Shown here piece after piece: positions 23,117 through 36,000 of a stretch of 64,000 nucleotides of DNA. A program made the position numbers and the translations under genes. The DNA is taken from assembly GCA_027924585.1 (NCBI GenBank), contig BSBM01000426.1, positions 457,001-521,000 on the forward strand, given 5' to 3'. The stretch is from Larix kaempferi. Lineage: Eukaryota; Streptophyta; Pinopsida; Pinales; Pinaceae. The first letter of the stretch is position 1. Each line of letters opens with the position of its first letter. The notes beneath the pieces are model-generated. The model was not told where the DNA came from, made no database searches, and saw nothing but the letters and a program-made list of their open reading frames with translations.

Positions 23117-23178
23117 ATGATACATAAACATGCTTAATCTATTTCTTATGATACATAAACATGCTTAATCTATTTCTT
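23117..23178. repeat. 31-bp direct duplication
   Basis: ATGATACATAAACATGCTTA... is repeated exactly with a 31-bp offset (23117-23147 and 23148-23178). Confidence 0.9.
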
Positions 23179-24667
23179 TGAGTTAAAATATTTCATTTGG
23201 TTGATTTGAAAAATTTGACGAGAAGTAGGCGCCACATGCAAAACTAGCTTTGGACAATGCACCTTTTTAGGCAGCAACAGAGGTATTTTTTAAATATTTA
23301 TTGTAAAAAGTCAATACCATGTAGAAACCATATTTCCTACAGGTGGAATGTTTTCAAATTCCAAAGCTCGTCCATAGTTTTGTCTTCAAAATGATGCGAT
23401 GGTTGGATTGGGTGAAGGTCTTGTGTTTATGTACTTATTTTGCAGGTATCAATTTTATGGTGTGTGGGATAAAAGACAACCAAAACGTTCTGTTTTTCCG
23501 GTGATTTTGGGATAAAAAATGGTTAAAATTTTTATTAAAAATTGTTATTTTTGCAAATTTGTAACTTCACTCATTAATATTACTTGGTTTAGACTAATTA
23601 TTCAATTTTAAAACTACTCAAATCGTCGAAATTGCGATCTAAACACTACAGATTGCAATTTTGACAAAAAATTGCTTTACTAAATTCCAGCAAGTCAGGA
23701 CGTTTTAGTTAATCCTTATACAAGTCCATTTTATAGTACCATGAGCAGCGAAATCATGGTTAAAGTGAACACATTGACCCTGTCTAAGCACAATTGTGTT
23801 TTGAAATTATACATTTCAAAATTTGCAGTGAGTCAAAGTCACTATTAAAGTAAACATGCCATTATATTTTTGAATTGAATAGTGCTTGATCCGTAAGGGC
23901 CATGAGTGGAGGTACGAAACAATTTTTAATTGTAGCAGTGTGTGGGTGGACGTAAATATAGTTAGAAACTGTACTCTTTAGTTTGACGGATGGCAACATC
24001 AAAGAAACTGCCATAATGTTTGACGGGTGATATACATAACGAAACTGACGTATGATAACTGGCACTCAAATCTCTCTCTGTCGCTGATGGAAATTTTTTT
24101 GGCGAGTTACAGTTTTATCTCTTTCTGTTATTTTTTTGGAATTTCGACTATTTGGGTCATCTTAAAATGAGCCAAAACTTCTAAGAACACAATTCCATGA
24201 CATAGTTCCATACTATATAGAGTGGAATTACCATTCCACTAATTTTTATAACCAGATCTAGGGAACAAATCACCGGAAAAGCGAATTGATTTGAGTGCTA
24301 GTTATCCCACGCCCAACGAAATTGCCATATAACTATACGAGCGACTATCCAAAAAAAAATTACTAAAGAAAAACGGAGGGTTGTCAACTTTGTCGAGCTT
24401 CATGCGAAAGGGAAGCGCACCGCCTGTTGCGTCGTGGCGGACTGGGTCCGATTTGCATGATTGGAAACGTGGTCGGTTTGAATGATATCGAAAATGCGTT
24501 TTTTTGTTTTTTGTTTGGCATTTTCATTTCGATCACGCGTTGGTTTTACGCGGGTCCTACGAATGCCGTTTCGACGAAGTGTCGGAAAAGAAAACGCTTT
24601 TAAATACAACGCGTTAGATTGGTTGGCGGGGAAGCTTCCAGGTCAGGTGGGATCGCTTGTGATCCAT

Positions 24668-24691
24668 CCAATGCCAGCAACCTATATATAT
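24668..24691 (+). promoter_or_regulatory. CCAAT and TATA box upstream of the 217-aa gene
   Basis: TATATATAT at 24683-24691 lies about 155 bases before the ATG at 24846, a normal distance for a plant TATA box. CCAAT is at 24668-24672. The surrounding 24400-24480 is less AT-rich than its neighbours. Confidence 0.55.
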
Positions 24692-24845
24692 CGTGGACAA
24701 GTTTTGGGGGTGACCCTGAGGAGATGTGTTCTTGATATATTTTATAGCTAAACTCTTTGTATTAACTCCCAGATCCCGAAGGAAGTTAGACCATATCTCT
24801 ATTGCTGTATCTCTTGTCCTTTAATCACAACATTTCTTTGCAGAG

Positions 24846-25499
24846 ATGGCAGCCTTCTCACAAGTTTCTCAGAATAAGCGAAGAAGAGATGGGGATTGGA
24901 ATGGCGGGTTGGCTTTTCCAGAGGCTAAGCGAACCAATGGTGGATTAGCCTTGGCGCATGACAGTGATCTCTTGGCCTTGTTCAACAAGATCGATAATAA
25001 AGATTCTAATCCAGAAGAGGCCGACGCTGGGATCAACAGAGCTAGAAATTCTCTGGAAGAAAAAAACGGGTTGAAAGTACAAACAGAAAATAATATCGAG
25101 TCCACCGATGAGGAGGGAAATCCTGATCAGATAGGTTCAAATATGGAAAGCGAATTAACTGCATGCGGGAAGTCTAAAGCCCCGTCAATGGCGTCTGATA
25201 TAGGAGACCTCAGGTATTACGACGATGCTTGCCAAGAGTTTGATTTATTCATAGACCAGTTTACTCCGGATGAACTTGGAATCATAATGAACTATATCGA
25301 TGGAGATTCAATTCCGGATATTATGTATTTGGATGCCGTGCATAGCGATGTTGACAGTAGGGAAGTTTTCTATGGTTCTCTCTGGGAGGATGATATTTGG
25401 CACTTGAATGAATATCCAGTGATTATAAATGATTTTGAGTCGCCACAACAAGAAGAATTTGGAATTAATGGTGCCGTGTTTCATGACGTTTGGAGGTAG
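24846..25499 (+). CDS. Acidic 217-aa protein, family not recognised
   Basis: An uninterrupted frame from ATG 24846 to TAG 25499. I do not recognise the family. The N-terminus carries a basic cluster NKRRRDG (residues 10-16), a possible nuclear localisation signal. The rest is strongly acidic (Asp/Glu), with low-complexity linker up to about residue 115. A more structured C-terminal part contains EFDLFIDQFTPDELG (about 131-145) and FYGSLWEDDIWHLNEYP (about 174-190). No signal peptide or membrane segment. The ATG follows TTTCTTTGCAG directly, which could be a 3' splice site of a 5'UTR intron. A CCAAT/TATA pair lies upstream, and AATAAA-type sequences lie near 25740. Base composition is less AT-rich than the flanks, supporting coding. 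It is the only host gene candidate with an intact frame here. It could be a nuclear regulator, but that is inference. Confidence 0.7.
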   Translation: MAAFSQVSQNKRRRDGDWNGGLAFPEAKRTNGGLALAHDSDLLALFNKIDNKDSNPEEADAGINRARNSLEEKNGLKVQTENNIESTDEEGNPDQIGSNMESELTACGKSKAPSMASDIGDLRYYDDACQEFDLFIDQFTPDELGIIMNYIDGDSIPDIMYLDAVHSDVDSREVFYGSLWEDDIWHLNEYPVIINDFESPQQEEFGINGAVFHDVWR

Positions 25500-26656
25500 A
25501 CTATCCGACATCTGATCGCCAATGAGAAACGATTGTAAGGTATATATTGAGAAGAAATGTTGACTCCGTTTGGATGTTAGCTATTTCCTTTAAAGTGTCA
25601 TAGGTTTGAAGCCCTTTGTAACATGTCATTCAAAAATTTCATCTTTTCTTGAACTGAAACTGATATCATTTATATTGAAATGAGGATGTGAGGATGTGCA
25701 GGACCCAAACAACTGAGAAGTACGTAGATGTACACAATTTAATAAATAAATAAAAATGTTATGAAGAGATAGGTTTCTTCTTATCAATTCTAAAACTATA
25801 TATATTTTCTGGTGTAGAAGATAAATACAGGTATGTCCATTATGGGCTTCCTCTTTCCAGACATCTTGTTGTTCTATATCCTTGAAAACTAGAAGGTGTT
25901 GCAGATCAATTTCAATAAGATCAGTTTGTTAGTTTGTTGGACTGTCACTTTCTCTTTCTCTTTTGGCTGCTCTTTAATAGATCCAATTGATACCAAAGGC
26001 TGCACCCACAACCAAAACCAAGAATGATATTATATTGAAGTGTATATCACAGCAAAACCAAGAATAAGTGATATTATATTGCAGGTGTATATCACAACAA
26101 AACCAAGAATGATATATCACTGACAATTTTTTCTACATTAGAATCTGTTCATTCACTCTATAATCTCCATAAATTCTTGTTTATTCTCTAATTTTTCCAA
26201 ATGAAGTTTGAGATATTAGACCGCCTTCTTCATACCTTCAAGTTGAGCATTCATTTTTCTTATATTCCTCTTGATGTGAGGCACTTTATCAATATCAGCA
26301 TACCTTGATCTCAAAAGATTAGCAATAGATACCTTGATCTCAAAAGATTAGCAATAGAAGGAAAGACGTGGTCTAAGAAAGGAGGTAAACACAGACTCGA
26401 TATCCTTAAAGCAAATGACCCAGATACATTCACCCTTCTCAACTAGAAACTCTAGGATGACACAACTCAGTTCAAGACAAACGAAATTTATACTTTTTTC
26501 AATTGTAAAACTATGCACAAATGATGAGCGTGACGGATGTATATGCTCAAATTAAAATGAATATGCAAATCTTGAGAGAGTGCAAACCTGGATCCTTTCT
26601 CGACCTACGCAGTGCTTCCAACAACATACTGTCACCCATAGCATTCCCATCTCATT
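25500..26656. other. 3' flank of the 217-aa gene and intergenic DNA
   Basis: No coding sequence supported. AATAAATAAATAAAAATG near 25740-25758 is a candidate polyadenylation region. A block with AAACCAAGAAT...GATATTATATTG..GTGTATATCACA repeats about three times in 26020-26118. TACCTTGATCTCAAAAGATTAGCAATAGA is duplicated near 26300-26358. Confidence 0.6.
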
Positions 26657-26661
26657 AATCG

Positions 26662-27406
26662 TGTGAGAAGGCAGGGGGGTGTTGCATTTACTCATAGCAA
26701 CACACACGGATCTCCAAACTCAGAAATTTTCACCTGTAGTTGCAGCTGACTGACAATAATCTAAAACAATGTTGCAGCTGACTGTGTTAAGTTTTGATGA
26801 CCCCTACATTCATAAGCTTGACCAATACTCTATGTCAACAATTAAACATATTTAACTCACAAAATAACTTTAATCTCCTAACTTGCTACAACATAAAATA
26901 ACTTCAAAATAAATAAGAGTTTACAAACTCAAATAACAGAGTACACAATAAAATTTTGAGTTTAACTTCAAGTGTAAATCGTATTCAACTCTGTCTCTAT
27001 ATCCAAATCACAATTACAACGATATGTATATATAGTACTTCAGGCTAGTGAGACATTAAATGCAATTAACCCTTAGATACAAAATTATCACTGTAGAAGT
27101 AAATGCTCTGTTATGTTACATTCTTGAGAAATTAAAAATATTGGCTGTAGATGTCTCTTCAAAATTCGATATATTGCAACAGAGTTTCTAAATGTGGCTT
27201 CAACCTTAATGTTTAAGTCGGTTTGATGGTGGAGGCCTCTTCAGGGAATTGAGCAGTCAACAAAATCTGATTTGGTTTGTGTCTTCAATAATTTCTGAAT
27301 TTGATGATGGCCATAAATATAATAAATTATATCTGGCCGGTGTTGTCTTTTGGAGATTTCGGCGGACATCTTATCAAACGGTGGAGTAATTAATATGATT
27401 ATGACA
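26662..27406 (-). repeat. Copia-2 3' LTR (left)
   Basis: In plus orientation it starts TGTGAGAAGG and ends ATTATGACA. It matches 37159-37967 but is shorter (745 versus 809 bp) because the right copy has extra units of a GTTGCAGCTGACTGTTTCAG-type repeat. Confidence 0.92.
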
Positions 27407-27417
27407 TTCTCCCCCTT
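27407..27417 (-). other. Copia-2 polypurine tract
   Basis: The plus strand reads TTCTCCCCCTT directly next to the left LTR, so the minus strand is AAGGGGGAGAA immediately before the LTR start. Confidence 0.85.
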
Positions 27418-27469
27418 AATTACTACATTCAAAAAACAAAACTTTGAAATACTAGATTTTTGTTACATC

Positions 27470-27650
27470 TTACAAACCCCAATGTTTTTCCTATGAAACT
27501 CAAACAACTCTTTCTCTAAAGGTTTTGTAAATAGGTCTGCAAACTGATTTTATGAACTGCAAAATTCCACAGTGATTTCATTCTTGTTTATCAATTCTCA
27601 AATGAAATGATACCTTGTATCAATATGCTTACTTCTTTGAAGCCCATGCT
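27470..27650 (-). pseudogene. Copia-2 RNase H C-terminal remnant
   Basis: On the minus strand, fragments resembling the end of copia RNase H can be read across frames: KHIDTRYHF near 27630-27600, then a FADLFTKPL-like segment near 27540-27515. It is the continuation of the RNase H that breaks off at about 28612. Several frame changes separate the pieces. Confidence 0.65.
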
Positions 27651-28612
27651 ACTGATCCTGTTACGGAGAAAAACTTCCTATGGCTTGGGGTAGACCACAA
27701 CAGATAGATGACTACTGGAAATCAACTCAATTCCCAATGCATGCTATATAAATGTAAATGCTAAGATGTGGAATAAAAGACCAACCTTCAACCAGACGTT
27801 TGATGTAGATCCCCGTTGAGCTTTCAAATCTCTACACTTGAACCTGCAACTTAGTCTCAACAATAAACAAAAGCAAGTGCATATAATATATGAAAGATGT
27901 TAGCATAAACAATATCATAGTCCACGATATAATAAGCAAATGTTACCCAATGATATTAATCACATATTAATCAACCATTCACAAAATCAATTGGCCGAGA
28001 AATGAGTATTTCTATTAAATTGAACAAGAAGTACATGATACAACCTCTTGCCGGCAACTCATTTGAACCGAGAACTAGGTCCCTCCACTTGTGTCTCCAC
28101 CACTTCAATCCCCCATGCAACAGAAAACTCACGAGTAAAGGAAGTAGTCCTTCACAAGACATGGAAGAGTTTGGTAGGTGAACATAAAATGTTCACAACA
28201 ACTAGGATCAATGGATGTAGATTCAAGCTATGAAAAAAATCCAATAGAGTTTCAATACTCTCTCTTTGTCTTCCTTCCATGCACCATAAGAGCTCAATAT
28301 ATAACCCTCCAAAGGTAGGTGAAATGTCTAATCGAGTCGTTTCGGGATACATGGAGGGCCAAAGGTCACAATGGCTGCTTTTTGGAGTAAGAAAATAGAG
28401 TTTTTACTATTATTTACCATTTAAATCGATGTACATGGGTTATAGTGGTACAACCTACATATGCGCGAGTTGCAGTCAAGCAGCTCGTGTACATGAACAA
28501 AAATAGGGAAACAAGGGTTCCTAGAGGACAAAAAGTGGTTCTGAGTCAATCAAATGAATAACAGAGGCCAAAGAGTATAATTGCTCATAAGGTGGAAAAA
28601 TACGTTGTAATA
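27651..28612. other. Non-copia segment replacing part of Copia-2 RNase H
   Basis: About 960 bases separate the two RNase H remnants, where roughly 250 bases of coding sequence would be expected. No supportable ORF is present, and no clear target duplication or terminal repeat was found. It may be a decayed insertion combined with a deletion. The short open frames at 27971, 28048 and 28152 have no family features. Confidence 0.5.
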
Positions 28613-31600
28613 GATCCCGATCCAAAACTGAATACATATCAAGATGTACTCTTTCTATCATCTGTAGAACCTACAAAATCAATGTCAGTATATCCAATCA
28701 AATTAAAATTTGAGTTTGATGTATACTGGATACCAAACTTTGTTGTTCCAGTGATATATCTTAGGATCCTCTTTCCAGCTTTCCAGTGGGTATTCTTTGG
28801 AGACTCCCTAAATATTGAAATCATAATTACTGCAAACACTATATCAGGTCTTGTTGCAGTCAAGTACATGAGACTTCCTACCAGTCTCTTATACAATGTT
28901 GGATCAACTCTTGACCCATCATTCTCCTTACTGAGTTTTGTACCAGTTGCAATTAGAGTTACAACTGGCTTACAATTCATCATTTTGAATATTTTTAGTA
29001 CATCATTTGCATACTTAGTTTGATTCATAAAAAGACCATCCTCAGATTGAGTTACTTCAATACCAAGAAAATATTTCATCATTCCTAAATTAGTCATCTC
29101 AAATTATGTTTTCATGGCTTTCTTAAGCTCATCTACTGAAAGATCTCCAGTGAAGATCAAATAATCAACATATAAGCAAACAATCAGTATTTTACCTTCT
29201 TGGTTTACCTTCATATACAAGGTTGGCTCACTTGGACTTCTGCTGAATCCTTCACTATTCAAATATTCATCAATCCTATTGTACCAAACTCTAGGTGCCT
29301 GCTTCAATCCGTACAATGCTTTCTTTAATCTATAAACTTTGTCGTCCTGTCCATCAATTTCATATTCAGGAGGTTGTCTCACATAAACTTCTTCTTCTAA
29401 AGATCCATTCAAAAATGCAGACATTACATCCATTTGATATACATACCATTTATTATGAGAAGCAATAGCTAATACCATCCCTACCGTATCAAGTCTGGCT
29501 ACAGGTGCAAAAGTGTCATTATAATTGACACCAGGTTGTTGACTAAATACTTGAGCTACAAGTCTTGCTTTGTATTTTTCAACTTTACCATCAACATTTA
29601 ACTTAGTCTTATAAATCCATTTGACACCAATACAATTTTTATTATTAGGAAAATCTACAACATCCCAAGTATTATTTATTTCTATGGTATCAATTTCTTC
29701 ATCCATTTCTTTTATCCAAACATCCTTTTTAACGGCTTCATCAAAATTTACAGGATCACATGCTATCAATACAAAATTTGAAACTTGATCTACTTCTTCA
29801 TTTTGCTCATACAATTCTCTTAAACTTTTAGTATTATGACCTCTAACTCTGTTTCTTAATGAAGCTAATGTAGGATTTGATTCATTAGTTACCTCTGATT
29901 GTGTTCCTTGTCATCCATCAACACTTGTTGGTTCACCACGTTCTTGAGTTCTGGGCATTCTGACAGGTGTTCTTACTGCTGGTGTAGACGTTTGTGGAGT
30001 TAATTGTCCTCCATGTATGCCCTGCATATCTTCTTCATCTTTTGCGTGAGATGTAACAACGTCCTCTGCAACCAACTTATCTATGCTTCCATCCCAAGCT
30101 TCTTCTTCCTTAAACACCACATCTCTACTGATGACATACTTCTTGGTGATGGGATTATAGAGTCTATATGCTTTAGATTATTCACTATATCCAACAAAAA
30201 TAAATTTCTAACTTCTGTCATCTAACTTCCACCTCATCTCTTCAGGTACATGTGCATAAGCTACACACCCAAAAATCCTTAAATGAGATATCCTGCTACC
30301 CTTACCACTCCATGCTTGCTGGGGAACTCGATCCTTCATGCTCTTAGTTGGGATTCTGTTCAGAATGTACACTGAACAAGTAACGTCTCCCCAATATTCA
30401 TTCAGAAGATGCTTCTCCTTCATCATACTTTGAGCCATGTTCATAATGGTTCGATTCTTTCTTTTTGCTACTATGTTTTGATGTGGAGTGTAGCGAGCAG
30501 TAAACTGTCTTTTAATTCCATGGTATTGACAAAATTCTACAAAATCATTTAACATATACTCACCTCCTCTATCTGATCTCAAGACTTTAATAAACCTATC
30601 ACTCTCATTTTCAACCATAGCTTTAAAACTTTTAAACACATCAAAATCTTGAGATTTTTGTTTCAGCAAATACATCCAAGTTTTTCAAGTGAAGTCATCA
30701 ATAAAAGTCATAAAATAAACATTACTAGTCAAGGAAGGTGTTTGCATCGGTCCACACAAATCTGTGTGTACCAGCTCCAATGGTGCTTTTCCTCTGTATG
30801 AGACTCCAGAAATGAATTTCTCTCTATGATGCTTTCCCAATATGCACCTCTCACATGAGCTTGCTGGTTGTTGAATACAGGGCAACCCTTTTACCATCTA
30901 CTTCTTCTGTAGCAAATCCAAGCCACCATAATATAAATGGACATACCGCAAATGCCATAACCATGATTGATCTAAGCTCTTATTTTTATAAGCATTCAAA
31001 GAGTTAGTCAAATCATTCCTCATAATCAACGGAAACACTCTAGTCTTTGTCATCTCTACTTTGGCTATCAACTGCTTACTTGGATATTTGTCATAAATAG
31101 TACATACCTTGTTCTTGAAGAACACTCTGTACTTTTTTTCTAACAATTGTCCAACACTTAATAAGTTACACATTAAACCATGAACATAATAAACATCATG
31201 AATTGTTCCTCTTTTACCATTCTTGGCATATACAACAATCACACCTTTACCATTAAATTTTACCTTATTGTCATTACCTAACTTCACTTCAGACTGAATG
31301 CTTGTATCTAGACTTAAAAATAATTCCTTAATTCCAGTGATATGATTGTTTCATTCACTGTCCAAGAACCATATATCATTTGAATTTTCCTGGGTGACAT
31401 TACAAGTTAAAAACATGGGATTCTCCTCATGTTCAGTCTCCTCTGTAATGTGTGTAGACAACTTAATAGTTTGAGCTTGCTTCTTCCAACACTTGTTAGA
31501 AAAATGCCCAAATTTCTTGCAATAGAAACATTGAAATTTAGATCCACCATACCTTTGATTTCTTGGTTGCCATGTTCTGCTGCTACTCCCCCTTATGCTA

Positions 31601-31919
31601 GGAGTATTCTGCTGTAACTTCTCTTCAGATTCTAAATCATTTCTGCTGTCACTATGATCAGCAGTTCAACCTCCTCTTCCTCTGCTACTAGACCTTCATC
31701 TGCCTCTGCTTCTAGTAACATGTAACGGATATTTAAAAGCATTTTCTAATGGAGTATCTTCATACATGTTCATTCTTGATTCATGAACAATCAAAGAACC
31801 AGTTAGCTCATCAATGTGCATTTGACTGAGATCTTTAAACTCTTCAATGGGAGAAGCCACTGCTTCAAACTTCATTGGCAAACATCTCAGCAATTTCTCT
31901 ATCACGCTAAGAGGTCTTC
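28613..31919 (-). pseudogene. Copia-2 gag C-terminus, protease, integrase, RT, RNase H
   Basis: Minus strand, from right to left. The gag C-terminal part (31905-31696, EKLLRCLPMKFEAV) is followed by a zinc knuckle CFYCKKFGHFSNKC near 31530-31490. The protease site reads FLDSE followed by a stop (family D-S/T-G). The pre-integrase and integrase region (31287-30208) has HTDLCGP and RSDRGGEY; the third acid reads VAKRKNR, with AAA at 30465-30463, so the Glu is Lys. RT (29814-29104) is well conserved, but its catalytic box is YVDY at 29161-29172, where the second Asp of YVDD is Tyr. RNase H (29097-28639) breaks off after DRKSTS. Several stops divide the frames. None of the four enzymes is likely functional. 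Confidence 0.88.
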
Positions 31920-31969
31920 ACCATTGTAATAGACATCCCGAATTTTGGTTGATTATGTTGATGTTATAT

Positions 31970-32560
31970 ATTGGGCATAAGCCCTGATGCATATGATTTA
32001 GCTTGATGATATATATATATATATGTTGGGCGTAAGCCCCAATACACATGTTTTACTTTTATGGTATATACTCGTCGTAAGCCCTGATGCACATGACTTA
32101 CCTTTGCTTATTGATATACATATTTGGGCATGGACCTTGATAGATGCAGATTATTGATATGTACTGGGCATTAAGCCCCGATGTACTTGAATGATGTTTT
32201 ATTATATGATTGGGTACAACCTTAATATACTGAGATGATCTTGTTATATACTGTGCAAAGTTATGATATGCATGACTAACTTTTATGATGTGTTGAGCGT
32301 GGAATCTAGAGCACATGGATGACCTATGTACTGGGCATAAGCCTCAATGTACATAGAGGACCTTTATTATGTGCTAGGCGTAAGCCCCGATGTACATAGA
32401 GTGTTGCGCATAAGCCCTGGAGCACTCCAAATTGGTGTTGAGCATAAGCTTTGGAGCATCAGATCTTTGGCCATTGTATCCCTAGGTGTATCTTACAAAT
32501 ACATCCTAGCACTAGTGTTGAGCGAAGAGCTCTGGAATTGCACTAGCGTAAAGCCCATGT
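31970..32560. repeat. Degenerate GGCATAAGCCC repeat block
   Basis: The motif (G)GGC(A/G)TAAGCCC recurs around a dozen times with spacers of about 30-100 bases, often followed by (T/C)GATGTAC or GGAGCA. Part of the 4.7 kb insertion. Confidence 0.75.
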
Positions 32561-32963
32561 AAAAGTGTTGAGCCTAAGATTTGAATAGCACTACGAGTTA
32601 CTTTACTTAAGAAGGTGTTGAGTTGAGGAAGGATCTGAATAGCACCAGTCATCATACTTATTTTATTTTGACTAATTGATTCATTACTCATCTCATTAAG
32701 GACAGAGGAACTACCCCGGAAAACGAGGTAATCTAACATGCAAAAAGGGACCTAGAGCTACCTAACCTAGCAGACCTTCTAAACCTACCAATAGCTGTGT
32801 CAAAAGAGTTGACCCTATTGCTTAAATAAACATCAAAGATTTCAATTATATATAACTACTTGGTTAAATCAAAGTGGATTAATTATAAAGAATCTCACTT
32901 ATGTATTAAAGTGGTATACAAAGCTATGTACATATATAAAAGATATTATATATATGGATATGG

Positions 32964-32964
<1 letters not shown>

Positions 32965-33006
<42 letters not shown>
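32965..33006. repeat. TA dinucleotide microsatellite
   Basis: Uninterrupted (TA) run of about 21 units. A second shorter TA run lies at about 33043-33069. Confidence 0.95.
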
Positions 33007-33008
<2 letters not shown>

Positions 33009-36000
33009 AGTAATAAAGAATACCTAGGTAGATAAAGTACTAGATATATATTTATATATATATATATATCCACTTCAAAATAGATTTTACCTATATTTAA
33101 ATCTCATGTATATAAATTAATTAAATAAAATATAAAGTTTAAAAAATAGTTAAAAAAGAACTAAGAGTTATAAAACAAAATTGAACTTTATTAAATAAAC
33201 TTTTAATTATATTTTCAAAACTGAAAATAAAACTTAAGTTAATATTAAATATATTATTATTAACTTAACTGCCATTCCAAAAGATTATCTATAAAAGCAA
33301 GGACAAAATCCAAAGGAAGGATCATCTTTCTCATTATCATTTTGTATGGTACCAAGAGAGAATTATCCCAAGAAGATTGAGTTCATCCAGTTACCTGCCC
33401 TAGGTTCTCTAGTCCTCTTTGCATGTTGGAGCCAGCTCGAGGGGAATCGGATTAGAACCAGGAACGGTTCTGGTTCATGGTTGGGAGGAACGTAGTAGTT
33501 CCAAATTTATTCGGTTAATTCATCCTACAGGTTAGCTAAAGTATATTTGATTTTCATTAATCAGTGTTTGAGGTGTGTAGGTAATTACCAAAAGAAGATT
33601 CAGGCTGAAAAAATCCAGGTATGAATTATTTTTATGTTTTCAAATTATTATAGGCTGAAAGATAGAGATTGAATTTCTGTCATTTCTTTTCATAAGCATT
33701 ATAGTTATATTTATGTTTTGGGAGCAAGTGCTAAGGCATGGGCTCCCCAGGTTATAATAAACCAACTTAAACATTAAATTTAGTTTCCTACTTAAAGATA
33801 AATTTTAAAACCCTACTCAAATCTAAGTTTAAAAGATCTAGCAGAGCTAGCAATGCTAGCTTGTTCTAGATCTCTACCGGGTAAAACCTATAGCATTATT
33901 TTACCCTAGAAAAATTTAACCAAGTCTATGTTGATCCTCTCCTAAAACAACTAGATCGTATCAGCAAGAAAGATCGTTTTCCTTTAAACCCTAGGTTTCA
34001 AACTTAAATAAAATTGAAACTTCATACAGTGTCGTTCCTTATTTTAATTGATAACTTTAAAACCTCTGTCAGAGTTTTTGTAGAGTCCTTTTTTGAACCC
34101 AATTAAAAACGCAACCTGAAAATAATTCATTTATCCCATATAAAAACTCTTACCTAAAAACAAGACCAACAGATTCCTTCCCTTACCCTTAGGGCACGAT
34201 TCTTTTTCAGTCTAGTGCTTCCTAAAACAAATAAGACTCGGGATCGAACCCTTGGATCAAAACATCCACGAATTACAAATGGGCCATGCTATAGCATGGA
34301 TGACCATCCAAATCAACATAAACATTAACCATAAATAAAAGAAAAGATGTAAAATGCGATTTCTACGCTAGGGTTCTGCCCATAGTTTTATACATGAACT
34401 CATTCTAATTAAATTAATTCTGAATATCAACTTACAGGACCATATCTTCATACAAACAAAACTCAGAAATTATAAATTATACCGTAATCTTTATCTCTAT
34501 TACAGAAGCGTTAAAATGTAGCTACACAGAGGCCATCCCTCCAAATTGAGAATACTTATGAGCTAAATTACACCCAGGCTTTACGCTCAGGTTCACCCAC
34601 ACATAAACTAAAAACTAAATCATTCATCCACCGAGATGCCGGTCCCATCTTAGAGATAAAAATGCACAGAACGAAACATTCATAAGTAAAACTGGAAACA
34701 CTCATTTCTATTTCATAAACACATTTCATAATTAAAATCATATCACCATATGCAGAATCAAGAAAATGCACAACCAGGCTAAAGCTCTGCCATCAACATA
34801 ATTTAAACAACATTTCTACCATTTGCATAAGGGGTTTTGCTTCCAGATGCAAAACACATAAGTTAAAAATGGTTGAACTAAAATTGAATACACATAATTT
34901 AAAATTACAGATAGGAGCTTCACACTCAGGATCAGGAAGGTTCGACCCTCTACGACTTCCAGAAAGAAGCTCAGTCTTCATTAAAACGAAACAGTAAAAC
35001 CCTAGAGTTTACCACAGTCAACATAAATATTCTGGAAAGTAGAGAACCTGGATGCATAAACATTCTTACACCCCCGGTAATGTTAGCTATAGGGTTACGC
35101 TACTTTTTCACCCAACAGAAGAACCCACAACAAAATTAATAACCAAAAGTCTCGAATACACTATGTTCCAGTCTTTACCAGTTAAAGAGTTACACAGGGT
35201 CAATGCTTCCCACTGTAGTTGAAACAAATTAAAATACATCCACAAATCTGACAGAGATTAAATAATTAATTACAAATAGAAATTCCGAACATCGAAACCT
35301 TAAATCGATTTGTATAGTAGCCAAGATAGGGCCTCCTCTAAAACCAAAATACGATATAGGCTTCAACTTAAATCAAAATTGTGGATTATAAAGCTACAGA
35401 GCGTGCCACGAGGTCTAACCATGATTTTCTCATCCAAACTCAGCATTCCATTAATCTCCATAAATTTTTTGAATGGTTAAGCCATTCCCAAAATTCTGAC
35501 ATACTGAGCAAACAACCAGTACAGGAAACCATTCGCATGAAGGGAGAAAATGGCCACAAAGGACCAGGCTTACTCGTGGTCATCATAGCTGCGAATACCC
35601 CATCATGCCAAGCTCAAACTTACCACACTGTAAACCTTGTCAAAAGTCAAAAGTCAAAGCTTTAGTTACTATTCTCAGCAAATCGAAAATGAATCACCAA
35701 AAGTATAATAGAGAATGAAGTTGCAAAGTTACCTCGTAAGGAAGTTTTTCCCTCATGCTATCTGGATGAGCGCAATCCTGAGCAAATGCTCATGACCAAC
35801 ACTGGTCCCATGTCCAAGCATAGAGCCCTGAGAGCCTTGTTCTCTTACTACCAAACTCACAAACCCTAAGATCTCTCCATCCAAATACAAATAGTGGAAA
35901 TGAACTACAACGAAATCCACCCTAGTCGCATAGGAATTTACCTTACCTCCATCCAGCTAGATACCATTTAGAATGGTTGGTATTGGATCACCATTAAAGT

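Larger units (their letters stand above)
20438..24400. other. AT-rich intergenic DNA, possibly including element A LTR
   Basis: No gene is supported. The first part probably continues the LTR of element A interrupted by Gypsy-1, but its far end cannot be placed. The 131-codon minus-strand open frame at 21156-21551 has no family features. Small repeats inside are listed separately. Confidence 0.5.
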
